From: an uncultured Acidobacteriota bacterium
Lineage (GTDB): Bacteria; Acidobacteriota; Thermoanaerobaculia; Gp7-AA8
Reading direction: 5' to 3'
Assembly: GCA_937870635.1 (NCBI GenBank)
Contig: CALMZP010000091.1
Location: 1-64,000 of the forward strand
Length of the DNA stretch: 64,000 nucleotides
Under the pieces are notes generated by a model. The model did no database searches and was not told the DNA's origin. It worked only from the letters and a program-made list of their open reading frames with translations. Position numbers and translations under genes: made by a program. Below are positions 25,588 to 36,594 of the stretch, one piece after another (positions within the stretch are counted from its first letter, which is position 1; every line of letters starts with the position of its first letter).

Positions 25588-25657
25588 TGCGATGGGCTTA
25601 TCACATCCCGTGGCTGTGTGTCCTTACCTGTTCCCCGCGAGCCAGCGACCGTGCCTC

Positions 25658-25752
25658 CCACGTCACCCTGAGCCGCGAAGACGGCGAAGGGCCTCGAGCT
25701 ACGTAACCTGAGGTCCTTCGCCGCGCTGCGCCGGCTCAGGATGACGTGACCT
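25658..25752. repeat. Long CGTCACCC...GGATGACGTGAC palindrome
   Basis: Left arm CACGTCACCCTGAGC...GGCGAAGGGCCTC, right arm GAGGTCCTTCGCC...GCTCAGGATGACGTGAC. Same family as 11492-11591. It is nested between the two heptamer arms in a divergent intergenic region, so it cannot simply be a terminator. 25588-25657 shows nothing recognisable. Confidence 0.85.
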
Positions 25753-25766
25753 GGTTACGTCTCCGC

Positions 25767-25797
25767 GGTTAACGGTCAACGGTTAACGGTCAACGGC
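25767..25797. repeat. Heptamer tandem array, GGTTAAC word (right arm)
   Basis: GGTTAAC GGTCAAC GGTTAAC GGTCAAC GG, four units with period 7; reverse-complementary to the array at 25518-25587. Ends six bases before the BlaI -35 box. Confidence 0.9.
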
Positions 25798-25802
25798 CCC
25801 CC

Positions 25803-25845
25803 TTGACAACGACTACAGTTGTAATCCATATTGCTTACAGTTGTA
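25803..25845 (+). promoter_or_regulatory. BlaI-type promoter with two operator dyads
   Basis: -35 TTGACA (25803-25808) and -10 CATATT (25827-25832), 18-bp spacing. Two identical TACAGTTGTA dyads at 25814-25823 and 25836-25845, start to start 22 bp (two helical turns). The first lies between -35 and -10, the second over the expected transcription start. This matches the TACA/TGTA operator core of BlaI/MecI repressors and implies autorepression. Confidence 0.88.
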
Positions 25846-25859
25846 GGCAAGGAGACGAC

Positions 25860-26234
25860 ATGGCGCGGCCACCACAGATCTCGGGCGCTGAATGGGAAGT
25901 GATGAAGGTCCTCTGGGAAGCTTCGCCGCTCACCGGGTCGGAAGTCGCCGAGCGCATCGGCGGGCACCCCAAGACCGTCAAGACACTCCTCGGCCGCCTC
26001 GTCCGCAAGGGCGCACTCCGCTACACGGAAGAGGGGAACCGGTACCTCTACCGGCCCACCCTGGCGCGTGAGAAATATGTGGCCGAGGAGTCGAAGTCGT
26101 TTCTGCGGCGGGTGTTCGGGGGAGAGGCCACACCCGCTCTCGTCCACTTTGTGGAAACAGTCGACCTCAGCGAAGAGGAGATCCAGGAACTCCGCGAGCT
26201 TCTCGACCGTAGAGCGAAGGGAGAGAAATCATGA
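25860..26234 (+). CDS. blaI: BlaI/MecI-family transcriptional repressor
   Basis: 124 residues; ATG chosen because AAGGAG lies five bases upstream and the operators precede it. N-terminal winged helix (ISGAEWEVMKVLWEASPLTG, PKTVKTLLGRLVRKGALR) and the C-terminal helical dimerisation region (SFLRRVFGGEATPALVHFVE ... EIQELRELLDRR), as in BlaI/MecI. It should repress its own promoter and the M56 gene that overlaps it by four bases (ATGA). Family knowledge: the repressor is inactivated by proteolysis linked to its M56 partner; an HF pair in ALVHFVE may be the counterpart of the known cleavage site (inference). No beta-lactamase gene is adjacent. Confidence 0.92.
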   Translation: MARPPQISGAEWEVMKVLWEASPLTGSEVAERIGGHPKTVKTLLGRLVRKGALRYTEEGNRYLYRPTLAREKYVAEESKSFLRRVFGGEATPALVHFVETVDLSEEEIQELRELLDRRAKGEKS

Positions 26235-27769
26235 CGACCACTTCGCTCGTGCTCTGGCTGTTCGATACGACGATGAAGGGATCGCTCATGATCCTGCTCG
26301 TCGCCTCCCTTCAGTGGATGATCGGCTCGCGCGTCGACGCGCGATGGCGGCATCTGCTTTGGGTCGTCGTTCTTCTGCGCCTCGTCATCCCGCAGACGCC
26401 GGCATCGAGGCTGAGTCTCTTCAATTTATTGCCGGCCGCCGAGCCGATTGCGTTCGCCGCTCGCGCCGTCCTCGTGGAAGCTCCGCCACCGCCGGTTTTG
26501 ATGGCCACCGCCGAGCGGCAAGTGGTCGCCGTCACGCCGGCGCCGATCCCCGCAGCGCTGCGCTGGGCATTCTGGATCTGGCTTGCCGGCGTGCTCTTCT
26601 TCGGGCTCCGAATCGTGGTCGCATCGATTCATGCGCGGCGGGCCGTCGCGTCCGGGCGGCGCAGCGAATCGTCCGGCCCGCTGCCCATCGTCGAATGCGA
26701 CCTCGTGCGCGCCCCGGCGCTGCACGGCCTCTTCCGCCCGGTGCTCCTTCTGCCGCGCGGATTCCTGACCTCATTCACGTCCGAGGAGTTGCGGCATGTG
26801 GTGCTGCATGAGACGTGGCATCTGAAGCGGATGGATGTCGCGGTGAGCTGGCTGCTCGCCGCGGCGCAGTCGATCCACTGGTTCAATCCCCTGGTGTGGT
26901 TCGCCGCTTCGCGGATCCGCGAGGAGCGGGAACTCTCCTGTGACGAGCTGGCGCTCTCCTTACTCGAGGAGGAAGAGCGCACGGGCTACGGCAGGACGAT
27001 TCTCAAGCTGCTCGAACGGTTCCGTCCCGTGGCACCGGTCCCGGCGCTCGTTGGGATCGTCAATCAGAAACAGAAGATGAAAAGGAGACTCACGATGATC
27101 GCTTCGTTCCGAAACGGAACCCGCTTCACAACGCTTTTCCTCACTCTCGTCGCCGCGGTCGGCATTGCCGGCCTCACCGACGCCCAGGGCACCCGCCGCA
27201 TCATGAAGAAGCTCGACCCCGCGTCGGTCGAGAACGTCGAGCGCCTTCACCAGCGCGTTTCGTTCGAGCTTACCGACGCGTCGTTCGGCGACCTGCTGAA
27301 TGCGGTCGGCAACAAGATCGGCGCGACGGTGCTGCAGTCGCCCGCGATTGCCACCTCCGCGATTCAGAACGCGCGGTTCACGCTCAAGGCCGACAACGTC
27401 CCCGCGCACGCCCTGCTCATGGAAGCCCTGATGCCGTTCGAGCTGAGTGTCGAGCCGACGGAGTCGGGTATCACGATCAGTGACGAGCCGCCGGCGCGAC
27501 GCATTTTCGTGCACGGCTCCGAGGGTCACGCAGAAGAACATGTGATCGTGACCAACGGTGACAAGCGGGAAATGAAGCGCATGATCAAGATCGAGGGAAA
27601 GCCCGCTGTCGATGGCGAAGTCGAGGAGCGGATCATCGTCAACAAGATCAAGGGCGAGGGCCACGGCTCGTTCGATGATGCCGGCAAGCTGCGCCGCGAG
27701 CTGACGTTGAACCTCGACGAGAACGGCGTGAAGAGCGAAGGCAAGCTCACGATCGAGATCACGAAGTAA
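26231..27769 (+). CDS. M56 (BlaR1-like) membrane metalloprotease with STN-like tail
   Basis: 512 residues, start overlapping the BlaI stop by four bases. N-terminal membrane helices (SLMILLVASLQWMI, LLWVVVLLRLVIP, LRWAFWIWLAGVLFF), then the zinc protease motif HETWH (VVLHETWHLKRMD, about residue 193) with the downstream ligand region RELSCDELAL. A further helix follows (FTTLFLTLVAAVGIAGLT, about 300-318), then an extracytoplasmic region that is not a penicillin-binding sensor: residues 340-415 look like an STN/secretin-type fold (VSFELTDASFGDLLNAVGNK ... ARFTLKADNVPAHALLMEAL), followed by a charged tail. It probably senses a signal other than beta-lactams and relieves BlaI repression. Confidence 0.88.
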   Translation: MTTTSLVLWLFDTTMKGSLMILLVASLQWMIGSRVDARWRHLLWVVVLLRLVIPQTPASRLSLFNLLPAAEPIAFAARAVLVEAPPPPVLMATAERQVVAVTPAPIPAALRWAFWIWLAGVLFFGLRIVVASIHARRAVASGRRSESSGPLPIVECDLVRAPALHGLFRPVLLLPRGFLTSFTSEELRHVVLHETWHLKRMDVAVSWLLAAAQSIHWFNPLVWFAASRIREERELSCDELALSLLEEEERTGYGRTILKLLERFRPVAPVPALVGIVNQKQKMKRRLTMIASFRNGTRFTTLFLTLVAAVGIAGLTDAQGTRRIMKKLDPASVENVERLHQRVSFELTDASFGDLLNAVGNKIGATVLQSPAIATSAIQNARFTLKADNVPAHALLMEALMPFELSVEPTESGITISDEPPARRIFVHGSEGHAEEHVIVTNGDKREMKRMIKIEGKPAVDGEVEERIIVNKIKGEGHGSFDDAGKLRRELTLNLDENGVKSEGKLTIEITK

Positions 27770-27780
27770 AGGGTCATGCT

Positions 27781-27868
27781 GGAGTGCGGCAGCGAGAAGA
27801 TTTTGGATTTTGGATTTTGGATTTTGGATTGATCCAAAATCCAAAATCTTCTCTCGCTGCCGCACTCC
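27781..27868. repeat. Composite hairpin: GATTTTG heptamers inside a GGAGTGCGGCAGC palindrome
   Basis: Outer arms GGAGTGCGGCAGCGAGAAG and its complement ending at 27868; inner arms of four GATTTTG units and two to three CCAAAAT units. Nearly perfect over about 35 bp per side. Lies between codirectional M56 and S9 peptidase genes. Confidence 0.95.
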
Positions 27869-27889
27869 GAGTTACCCTCTTGGGCGCTC

Positions 27890-29953
27890 ATGCGCGCCAG
27901 ATCCATCCTTCTCCTTCTCATACTCTCTGCGTGTGCCACCGCGCCTTCGTCCGACCCTTATCGATGGCTCGAAGGCGTCGATGACCCGAAGGCCCTGACC
28001 TGGGTCGCCGAACAGAACGAGCGCACGCGCCGGTCGTTCACCAGCATGCCCGGGTTCGCGGAGATGCAGCAGCAGGCGCTCGCCGCGCTGAGCTCCACCT
28101 CGCGCGTGCCGAACGTCGAGTACCACGGCCGCTACCTCTACAACCTCTGGAAGGATGCCGCGCACCCCCGCGGTCTTTACCGACGCACGACGCTCGACGA
28201 GCTGCGCAAAGCGTCGCCCGCGTGGACGACGGTCCTCGACATCGACGCGATGTCGAAGCGCGACAGCAAGCCGTGGGTATTGAAGAGCATGACCTGCCTG
28301 CCGCCGGCAGAACGGCGGTGCCTGGTCTCGCTGTCGGCGGGCGGCGGCGACGCGGTCGAAATCCGGGAGTTCGACAGCGACGCGCTGCAATTCGTCGAGG
28401 ATGGGTTCTCTCTGCCCGAAGCGAAGTCGAACATCGCCTGGATCGACGAGAACGCGGTCTTCGTCGGCACCGACTTCGGCAGCGGCTCGCGCACGGAATC
28501 GGGCTATCCGCGCATCGTGAAACGGTGGCAACGCGGAACGCCACTCTCTGCCGCCGAGACGTTGTACGAGGGCGCGACATCCTCGGTCTCCGTATCGGGG
28601 CGGCGCATCCGGACCGAGACCGGCAACATCGACCTCATCGAAGAAGGCGTGTCGTTCTGGAAGAGGAAGCGATTTCTCGTCGAGAGCTCGACGCTGCGGC
28701 CGCTCGCATTGCCGGAGACGGCGCTCATCGAAGGGGGATTGCGCGGACGCCTCGTCGTCGCGCTGCAGGAGCCATGGAACGATCACGCCGCGGGCTCCGT
28801 GCTGCTCGTCGATCCGAAAACGATGGCGACGGAGCTCGTCGTGGCCTCGACGCCGGCCACGATCGTACAGACCACCGCGGTCAGCGTGACGGACCAGGCC
28901 ATTCTCGTTCCCGTTCTGGAGAACGTGCGCGGGCGTCTCCTGCGATTCAAACCTGGCCGGGCAGGGGAGCGCATCGCTTTTCCGGACCACGGAGCGCTCA
29001 CCGTCGCCACGACGGACGACGACAGCGGGAATGCGCTCGTGGAGTTCGAGACATTCACCGATCCTCCGGCGCTCTATCTCGTGAGAAATGGCAGCACCGT
29101 TCCCGAGAAGATCCTCGCGCAGGAACCTACCTTCGATGGATCGCGCTTCGAAGTTCTCCAGCAGTGGGCTACCTCGAAGGATGGAACCCGCATCCCGTAC
29201 TTCGTGGTAGCGGCGAAGGGCATGAAGCGCGACGGGAGCAATCCGACGCACATCTTTTCGTACGGCGGATTCCGAAGCTCTCTCACGCCGTCGTATTCAG
29301 GTTCGTACGAGTCGCATTACGGTGCCTACGGCAAGCTGTGGCTCGAGCGCGGCGGTGTCTTCGTCCTCGCCAACATTCGCGGCGGCGCGGAGTTCGGTCC
29401 GTCGTGGCACGCCGCGGCGCTGAAAAAGAACCGCAGTCTCGCATTCGAGGACTTCGAAGCCGTCGCCGACGATCTCATTCGCACCCGCATCACCACGGCC
29501 GACCGCCTCGGCATCGAAGGACGCAGCAACGGAGGATTGCTGACGCTCGCCACGATGGTCCGCCGTCCCGAACTCTACGGCGCGGTCATCAGCGGCGCGC
29601 CGCTCGCCGACATGCAGCGCTATCACGAGATGCTCGCCGGCGCGAGCTGGATCGCCGAGTACGGCGATCCGCGCATTCCCGCTGAATGGGAGTACATCCG
29701 CGAGTACTCGCCGTATCAGAACTTCCGCGCCGGTGAGGATTACCCGTCGCTCTTCGTGTACGCATCGACGCGCGACGATCGCGTTCACCCCGGCCACGCC
29801 CGCAAAACGGTCGCCCGCCTCCAGGACCTCGGCCAGGAGGTCTGGTATTTCGAGAACGTCGAAGGCGGCCACGGCGGGTCGAGCACGAACGAACAGCTGG
29901 CCTATCGCATCGCGCTCTCTTACGCGCATCTGTGGCGGGAGTTGGGGAGGTAG
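27890..29953 (+). CDS. S9A prolyl oligopeptidase lipoprotein
   Basis: 687 residues. Lipoprotein signal MRARSILLLLILSAC. N-terminal beta-propeller opening with the family hallmark DPYRWLEGVDDPKALTWV, and a C-terminal alpha/beta hydrolase with triad S546 (GRSNGGLL), D629/D630 (STRDDRVHP) and H661 (EGGHGGSS). The order and length fit prolyl oligopeptidases, which cut short peptides after proline; the lipobox puts this one in the periplasm or on the surface. TACCCT ends 11 bases before the ATG. It follows a hairpin rather than the M56 stop directly, so regulation by BlaI is possible but unproven. Confidence 0.92.
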   Translation: MRARSILLLLILSACATAPSSDPYRWLEGVDDPKALTWVAEQNERTRRSFTSMPGFAEMQQQALAALSSTSRVPNVEYHGRYLYNLWKDAAHPRGLYRRTTLDELRKASPAWTTVLDIDAMSKRDSKPWVLKSMTCLPPAERRCLVSLSAGGGDAVEIREFDSDALQFVEDGFSLPEAKSNIAWIDENAVFVGTDFGSGSRTESGYPRIVKRWQRGTPLSAAETLYEGATSSVSVSGRRIRTETGNIDLIEEGVSFWKRKRFLVESSTLRPLALPETALIEGGLRGRLVVALQEPWNDHAAGSVLLVDPKTMATELVVASTPATIVQTTAVSVTDQAILVPVLENVRGRLLRFKPGRAGERIAFPDHGALTVATTDDDSGNALVEFETFTDPPALYLVRNGSTVPEKILAQEPTFDGSRFEVLQQWATSKDGTRIPYFVVAAKGMKRDGSNPTHIFSYGGFRSSLTPSYSGSYESHYGAYGKLWLERGGVFVLANIRGGAEFGPSWHAAALKKNRSLAFEDFEAVADDLIRTRITTADRLGIEGRSNGGLLTLATMVRRPELYGAVISGAPLADMQRYHEMLAGASWIAEYGDPRIPAEWEYIREYSPYQNFRAGEDYPSLFVYASTRDDRVHPGHARKTVARLQDLGQEVWYFENVEGGHGGSSTNEQLAYRIALSYAHLWRELGR

Positions 29954-30179
29954 GGGCGTAGCAGAAGGAAAAGGAGGATCGCCGCGCGGCCGATCGCATG
30001 TGGCCGCACGACGTTCCCGGCGGGAGGCTTTGCGACGTCGAAGAGATGCCGGAGGCGATACGCGTCGGGGAACCGGTCCACGGGGTTGACCGTCGGCGCG
30101 CACGTCGAATCCGCGACGGCGATGAAGATGATCGCGAGGAGCGCCAGAAGGCGGCCGAACGTGGTGGGGAGCGTGGCGT
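29954..30179. other. Spacer with a start-less hydrophobic minus-strand frame
   Basis: No plus-strand gene. On the minus strand a frame of about 85 codons reads LLALLAIIFIAVADSTCAPT ... PVDRFPDAYRLRHLFDV ... AAILLFLLLRPYLPN and then stops, but no ATG, GTG or TTG precedes its first helix. It could be a decayed small membrane gene. Confidence 0.25.
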
Positions 30180-30185
30180 TATTCT
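30180..30185 (+). promoter_or_regulatory. -10 TATTCT of the DUF2207 gene
   Basis: TATTCT six nt before the ATG at 30192; leaderless candidate. Confidence 0.45.
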
Positions 30186-30191
30186 AATTCC

Positions 30192-32132
30192 ATGCGCCGC
30201 GTGCTGACGATCCTTCTCCTGGCCGTTGCGATGAGCGACGCTGCCGCTCAGGAGCGCATGCTCGCCTGGAAGTCGCTCGACGTCACCGCGAAGATCGACG
30301 GCAACGGGATGATGACGGTCTCCGAGCGCCATCGAATGCTATTCGACGGGGCATGGAATGGCGGCGAGCGGAAGTTTCGCGTGGCTCCGGGCCAGATTCT
30401 TCAGTTCAAGGGCATCACCTGGATTCATCCGGATACGGGCCTGGGCATCCCTCTCATCGCCTCCAGCGGCTCCGTTCCTCTGCATCACTACGCCCTCAAC
30501 GGGAACACCCTGCGGTGGCGCGCGCGAGAGGAGGCGGATCCTCCGTTCGACAACAGAGAGCTGACGTACGTCATCGACTACGTGCTCATGAATGTCATCG
30601 TGAAAAAGGGCGAGGGTTACAGTCTCGAGCACGACTTCGCGTTCGCCGAGCGCAACGGCGTCATCGAGTCCTATTCGCTCGATCTCGACTTCGATCCCGT
30701 CTGGAAAGTGCCCGAAGGATTCGAGACGCACGTCGAGCGGAAGATGATCCCGCCCGGCGAGAGTGTGATCGTCGACGTCCTCCTCGGCTGGACCGGTGAA
30801 GGTCAACCGGCTTACCTCGGCGTCGACCCCGCGGTGTACGCCGCGCAGCCCGTCGAGGATGAAGAGCCTTCTGCGCCGGCCGCGCCGGCGGTGCCGATGC
30901 CGGTTCGCGTGGGCGCGCTGGGCGTGTTCTTTCTGGTCCTTCTCGCGTTCCGGCTCTGGTTCGTGAGACGCGAGGAACGGCTGGGTCGCTATGCGACGCC
31001 CGAGGTGAACCGGTTATGGATCGAACGGACGCTGCTTCCCATCAAGCCGGAGGTTGTCGGTACCGCATGGGATGACTCGACAGGCCGGGCCGAAGTGGCG
31101 GCGCTGATTGCGCGCATGGCGATCGAGAGGAAGCTGGAGAATCAGCCGGGGCAGAGCCCCCGGTTGAAACTCCTCGTTCCACGCGAGTCACTCGAAGGGT
31201 ACGAGCGCGAATTCATCGATCGGCTCTTCGTGAGCGGGGATGAGATCACCCCTGCCGGGCTGAAGAACGTGTACGCGGCCACCGGTTTCGAGCCGCAGGA
31301 ACCGTTGCGGCGTCCGCTCAGCGACGCGGCGGCGAAGGTCGTCGGCGCATCGAAATTCGTCTCAGGATGCGCGGCGACCATCGCCGGTCTGGTCCTGATC
31401 GCCTTCGCTGCCCCGGGAGCATTCGCGAAAATCGCGGGGGTCGTTGCTTTCCTCTTTTCAGTCGCGCTCGCGGTCATCTATCGCACGCAGCTCGGCGGAC
31501 GAACCTCGGCGGCGTTTCTACCCGTGCCCCTGGCGCTCTTTGCCATCGTCGTCTCGCTCACCGCGGCCAGCGAACTGTCGCTCGCGATCGCACTTCTGGC
31601 GGCGCTCTTTCTGGTCAACATCGTTCTGTACATCGGAGCGTGGACGGCCCGGCCGGACGAGCTGGCGATGCTGAAGGGACTGCGCGCCGCGCGCGATTAC
31701 TTCAAGGCTCTGCTCGAGAAGAAGGAGGAGATCGAGGAGCGCTGGATTCCCTACATCCTGGCTTTCGGTCTCGGCGACGATCTCGATCGGTGGTCCGTGG
31801 AGCCCCCGGCCCGGCCCGACGAGGAAACAGTGAGGCGCGATCGCGCGCGGCCTTCGCTTTCCGTTCCGGCCACGCCGTCTGCGCCAGCCGTTCCCACGTT
31901 TCGGGCGGGAGGAGGGGCGTTCGGTGGAGCGGGTGCTACGGGCGGCTGGGCCAAGTCGGTCGGTTCGTTTGCGGCAGCGGTGCCGAAACCGGCGCCGCCG
32001 CGAAGTTCGGGGAGCTCATCGGGATGGTCGTCCGGCTCTTCGGGCTCATCGTCGCGATCGTCGAGCTCGAGCAGCAGCACGCGGAGCAGCGGCGGCAGCC
32101 GATCGGGCGGCGGAGGCGGCGGAGGGTGGTAG
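30192..32132 (+). CDS. DUF2207-family membrane protein
   Basis: 646 residues. Signal peptide MRRVLTILLLAVAMSDAAA, then an extracytoplasmic beta domain (about 20-220: WKSLDVTAKIDGNGMMTVSE ... VIVDVLLGWTGEG) typical of DUF2207/YciQ proteins. Membrane helices at about 236-258, 390-432 and 443-482, with a cytoplasmic domain between (EVNRLWIERTLLPIKPEVVG). The C-terminus is an S/G-rich tail ending in a run of glycines and a final Trp, also typical of the family. Function is not established. It precedes the peroxiredoxin gene by 15 bp. Confidence 0.9.
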   Translation: MRRVLTILLLAVAMSDAAAQERMLAWKSLDVTAKIDGNGMMTVSERHRMLFDGAWNGGERKFRVAPGQILQFKGITWIHPDTGLGIPLIASSGSVPLHHYALNGNTLRWRAREEADPPFDNRELTYVIDYVLMNVIVKKGEGYSLEHDFAFAERNGVIESYSLDLDFDPVWKVPEGFETHVERKMIPPGESVIVDVLLGWTGEGQPAYLGVDPAVYAAQPVEDEEPSAPAAPAVPMPVRVGALGVFFLVLLAFRLWFVRREERLGRYATPEVNRLWIERTLLPIKPEVVGTAWDDSTGRAEVAALIARMAIERKLENQPGQSPRLKLLVPRESLEGYEREFIDRLFVSGDEITPAGLKNVYAATGFEPQEPLRRPLSDAAAKVVGASKFVSGCAATIAGLVLIAFAAPGAFAKIAGVVAFLFSVALAVIYRTQLGGRTSAAFLPVPLALFAIVVSLTAASELSLAIALLAALFLVNIVLYIGAWTARPDELAMLKGLRAARDYFKALLEKKEEIEERWIPYILAFGLGDDLDRWSVEPPARPDEETVRRDRARPSLSVPATPSAPAVPTFRAGGGAFGGAGATGGWAKSVGSFAAAVPKPAPPRSSGSSSGWSSGSSGSSSRSSSSSSSTRSSGGSRSGGGGGGGW

Positions 32133-32135
32133 GCA

Positions 32136-32141
32136 TACAAT
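32136..32141 (+). promoter_or_regulatory. -10 TACAAT of the peroxiredoxin gene
   Basis: TACAAT six nt before the ATG at 32148, right after the DUF2207 stop; leaderless candidate with its own promoter. Confidence 0.45.
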
Positions 32142-32147
32142 CCGCGC

Positions 32148-32630
32148 ATGAAACACGCACTCATCCTCTTTCTCTTCGCGTCGTCTCTCGTGGCCGGCGA
32201 GTTTCCGCCGGTCGGCAGCGCCGCACCCGGTTTCCCCGAGCTCGAGAGCTATCGCGGCAAGTGGGTGGTCCTCTACTTCTATCCCAAGGATTTCACCAGC
32301 GGCTGCACGTTGCAGGCGCACAACTTCCAGCGCGATCAGCCGAAATACGAAGAGCGCAACGCGGTCGTGGTCGGCGTGAGCGTCGATTCCGAGGAGTCGC
32401 ACAAGGACTTCTGTGCGAAGGAAGGGCTGAGCTTCAAGCTCGTCTCCGATCCCGACGCGTCGATCTCGAAGGCCTACAACTCGGTCGCGGAGTACCAGGG
32501 GAAGATGTACTCCTCCCGCAACACTTTCCTGATCGATCCGAAGGGCAACCTCGTCCGTGTGTTCGAGAAGGCGAAGCCGGCGACGAACAGCGAGGAAGTG
32601 CTGGCGGCGCTGGATGCGCTGGAGCGTTAA
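32148..32630 (+). CDS. Exported peroxiredoxin (BCP/PrxQ type)
   Basis: 160 residues with signal peptide MKHALILFLFASSLVAG. Thioredoxin-fold peroxiredoxin: YFYPKDFTSGCTLQA holds the PxxxTxxC active site with peroxidatic C53; VVVGVSVDSEESHKDFCAKE gives a second cysteine that may be the resolving one; SSRNTFLIDPKGNLVRVF is the family's late strand. Reduces hydroperoxides; the signal peptide places it outside the cytoplasm, which is unusual for BCP-type enzymes and requires an exported reductant. Its TAA stop lies in a GCGTTAACGGTTAACGC palindrome. Confidence 0.9.
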   Translation: MKHALILFLFASSLVAGEFPPVGSAAPGFPELESYRGKWVVLYFYPKDFTSGCTLQAHNFQRDQPKYEERNAVVVGVSVDSEESHKDFCAKEGLSFKLVSDPDASISKAYNSVAEYQGKMYSSRNTFLIDPKGNLVRVFEKAKPATNSEEVLAALDALER

Positions 32631-32640
32631 CGGTTAACGC
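32624..32640. repeat. Two-unit GTTAACG heptamer palindrome over a stop codon
   Basis: GCGTTAACGGTTAACGC, perfect 17-bp palindrome; its first TAA is the peroxiredoxin stop. Smallest member of the TTAACCG group. Confidence 0.7.
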
Positions 32641-32644
32641 CCCG

Positions 32645-32884
32645 TCAGCTCATCGGAACCCAGGCCGTCGACAGCTCTACCTTCGTCTGTCCCTCCGGCC
32701 ATGCGGGGATGGAGAGGTAGAAGTAGCCGTCGCCCATGCGCCGGGCTTTGCGCACCAGTTCGGTCATGCTGCGGCATACGGCTTCGCTGCCGCGCACGGT
32801 CTTGCGATCGACGGTGTTCCCGGTTCGTTCGGCAACACCTTCGTAAACGATGATCTCGTCGAACATCTGGTTTCCGCGCAGCAT
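32645..32884 (-). CDS. Small conserved-looking protein, unknown
   Basis: 79 residues from the first ATG, or 73 from an internal ATG (MFDEIIVYEG, end at 32866). Soluble, mixed charge: FDEIIVYEGVAERTG, GSEAVCRSMTELVRKARRMG, GYFYLSIPAWPEGQTKVELS. The aromatic-rich second half suggests a small alpha/beta fold. No family recognised. It fills the only space between the peroxiredoxin and the kinase gene and is on the opposite strand to both. Confidence 0.55.
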   Translation of the reverse strand: MLRGNQMFDEIIVYEGVAERTGNTVDRKTVRGSEAVCRSMTELVRKARRMGDGYFYLSIPAWPEGQTKVELSTAWVPMS

Positions 32885-32947
32885 GTTACGAGGGGAACGA
32901 TATCACGGTGATGATCCGCGTAGCCGCGGCTGTTACCATGTCCGCCG

Positions 32948-35664
<2,717 letters not shown>

Positions 35665-35668
<4 letters not shown>

Positions 35669-36432
35669 ACCAGCCGGTCGCCATCACTCGCGCCGTGAGC
35701 CCCCGCATCAACGAATGCGAGCTGACGTATGCGGACCGTGAGCCCATCGACCCGGCCCGTGCCCGCGCCCAGCATGAAACGTATGAGGCATGGCTCGAGA
35801 CGCAGGGACTGAGGATTGTCCGCGCGAAAGACGCTCCCGACAACCCTGACGGAGTGTTCGTGGAGGACACGGCGATCGTGCTCGACGAAGTGGCTATCAT
35901 CACGCGCCCGGGCGCGGCGTCGCGGCGGTCGGAAACCGAGAGCGTCGCCAGCGTGCTCAAACCCTATCGTGAGCTGAAGCACATCGTGGCGCCGGCGACG
36001 ATCGACGGCGGCGACGTGCTTCGACACGGCAAGCGCATCTACGTCGGGCTCTCGACGCGGACGAGCGACGCGGTGCTCGATCAGCTCGGACCGATCGTCG
36101 ATCCCTTCGGATACCGGATCGATCTCGTCCCGCTGAAACGCTGCCTTCACCTCAAGTCGGCGGCGACGCTGATCAGCGATGACACGATCCTCTACAACCC
36201 GGCGTGCGTGCACGACGAAGCCTTCCACCATGTGCGCATGCTGGAGGTCGACTCCTCCGAGCCCGGCGCGGCGAACGTTCTTCGTGTCAACGACCGCCTG
36301 CTGATCTCCTCATCTTTTCCTCGAACGGCGGAAATGCTGATGAGGGAAGGGTTCGTGGTCGATGTTCTCCACTACGACGAGCTGGAGAAGGCCGAAGCCG
36401 GGGTGACCTGCTGCAGCATTCTGGTGAGCTGA
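35665..36432 (+). CDS. ddaH: Dimethylarginine dimethylaminohydrolase (DDAH)
   Basis: 255 residues, guanidine-modifying superfamily. Motifs: GVFVEDTAIV, TIDGGDV (112-118), H162 in CLHLKSA and C249 in GVTCCSILVS. The His and Cys positions coincide with those I recall for the Pseudomonas aeruginosa enzyme, and the length is nearly the same. Reaction: hydrolysis of methylated arginines to citrulline and methylamines; related members act on other guanidino compounds. The 4-nt overlap with the upstream receptor kinase is an unusual pairing and suggests that methylarginine use is linked to the signal sensed by that kinase (inference). Confidence 0.92.
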
Positions 36433-36439
36433 ATGAGCG

Positions 36440-36575
36440 CAGGCGGCCTCGCCCGCGTCGCCTCCAGAGAAATCGAATGCGGCAGCCTTGCGGCCGCTCC
36501 ACTGTCATCCCGAGCGTAATGAGGGATCTGGGATCTTCTCCTTCAACGTCATCCTCAGGCCGCCGAGAGATGACA
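36440..36575. repeat. Mosaic of three palindrome families
   Basis: In order: GGCGGCCTCGCCCGCGTC, TGCGGCAGCCTTGCGGCCGC, GTCATCCCGAGCG...GAGGGATCTGGG (36503-36532), and GTCATCCTCAGG...GATGAC. Pieces of the CTCGCCCGCG, GTGCGGCAGC and CCCGAGCG families side by side. Confidence 0.6.
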
Positions 36576-36594
36576 GCGAGTGTACCCTTCACGC

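Noticed and set aside
25860-27769. Beta-lactam resistance locus.
   Set aside because: The regulator pair is there, but no beta-lactamase or PBP2a-type gene, and the sensor part is not a penicillin-binding domain.
29954-30179. Small membrane protein gene on the minus strand.
   Set aside because: The frame lacks any start codon before its first helix, so it is described only as a spacer feature.
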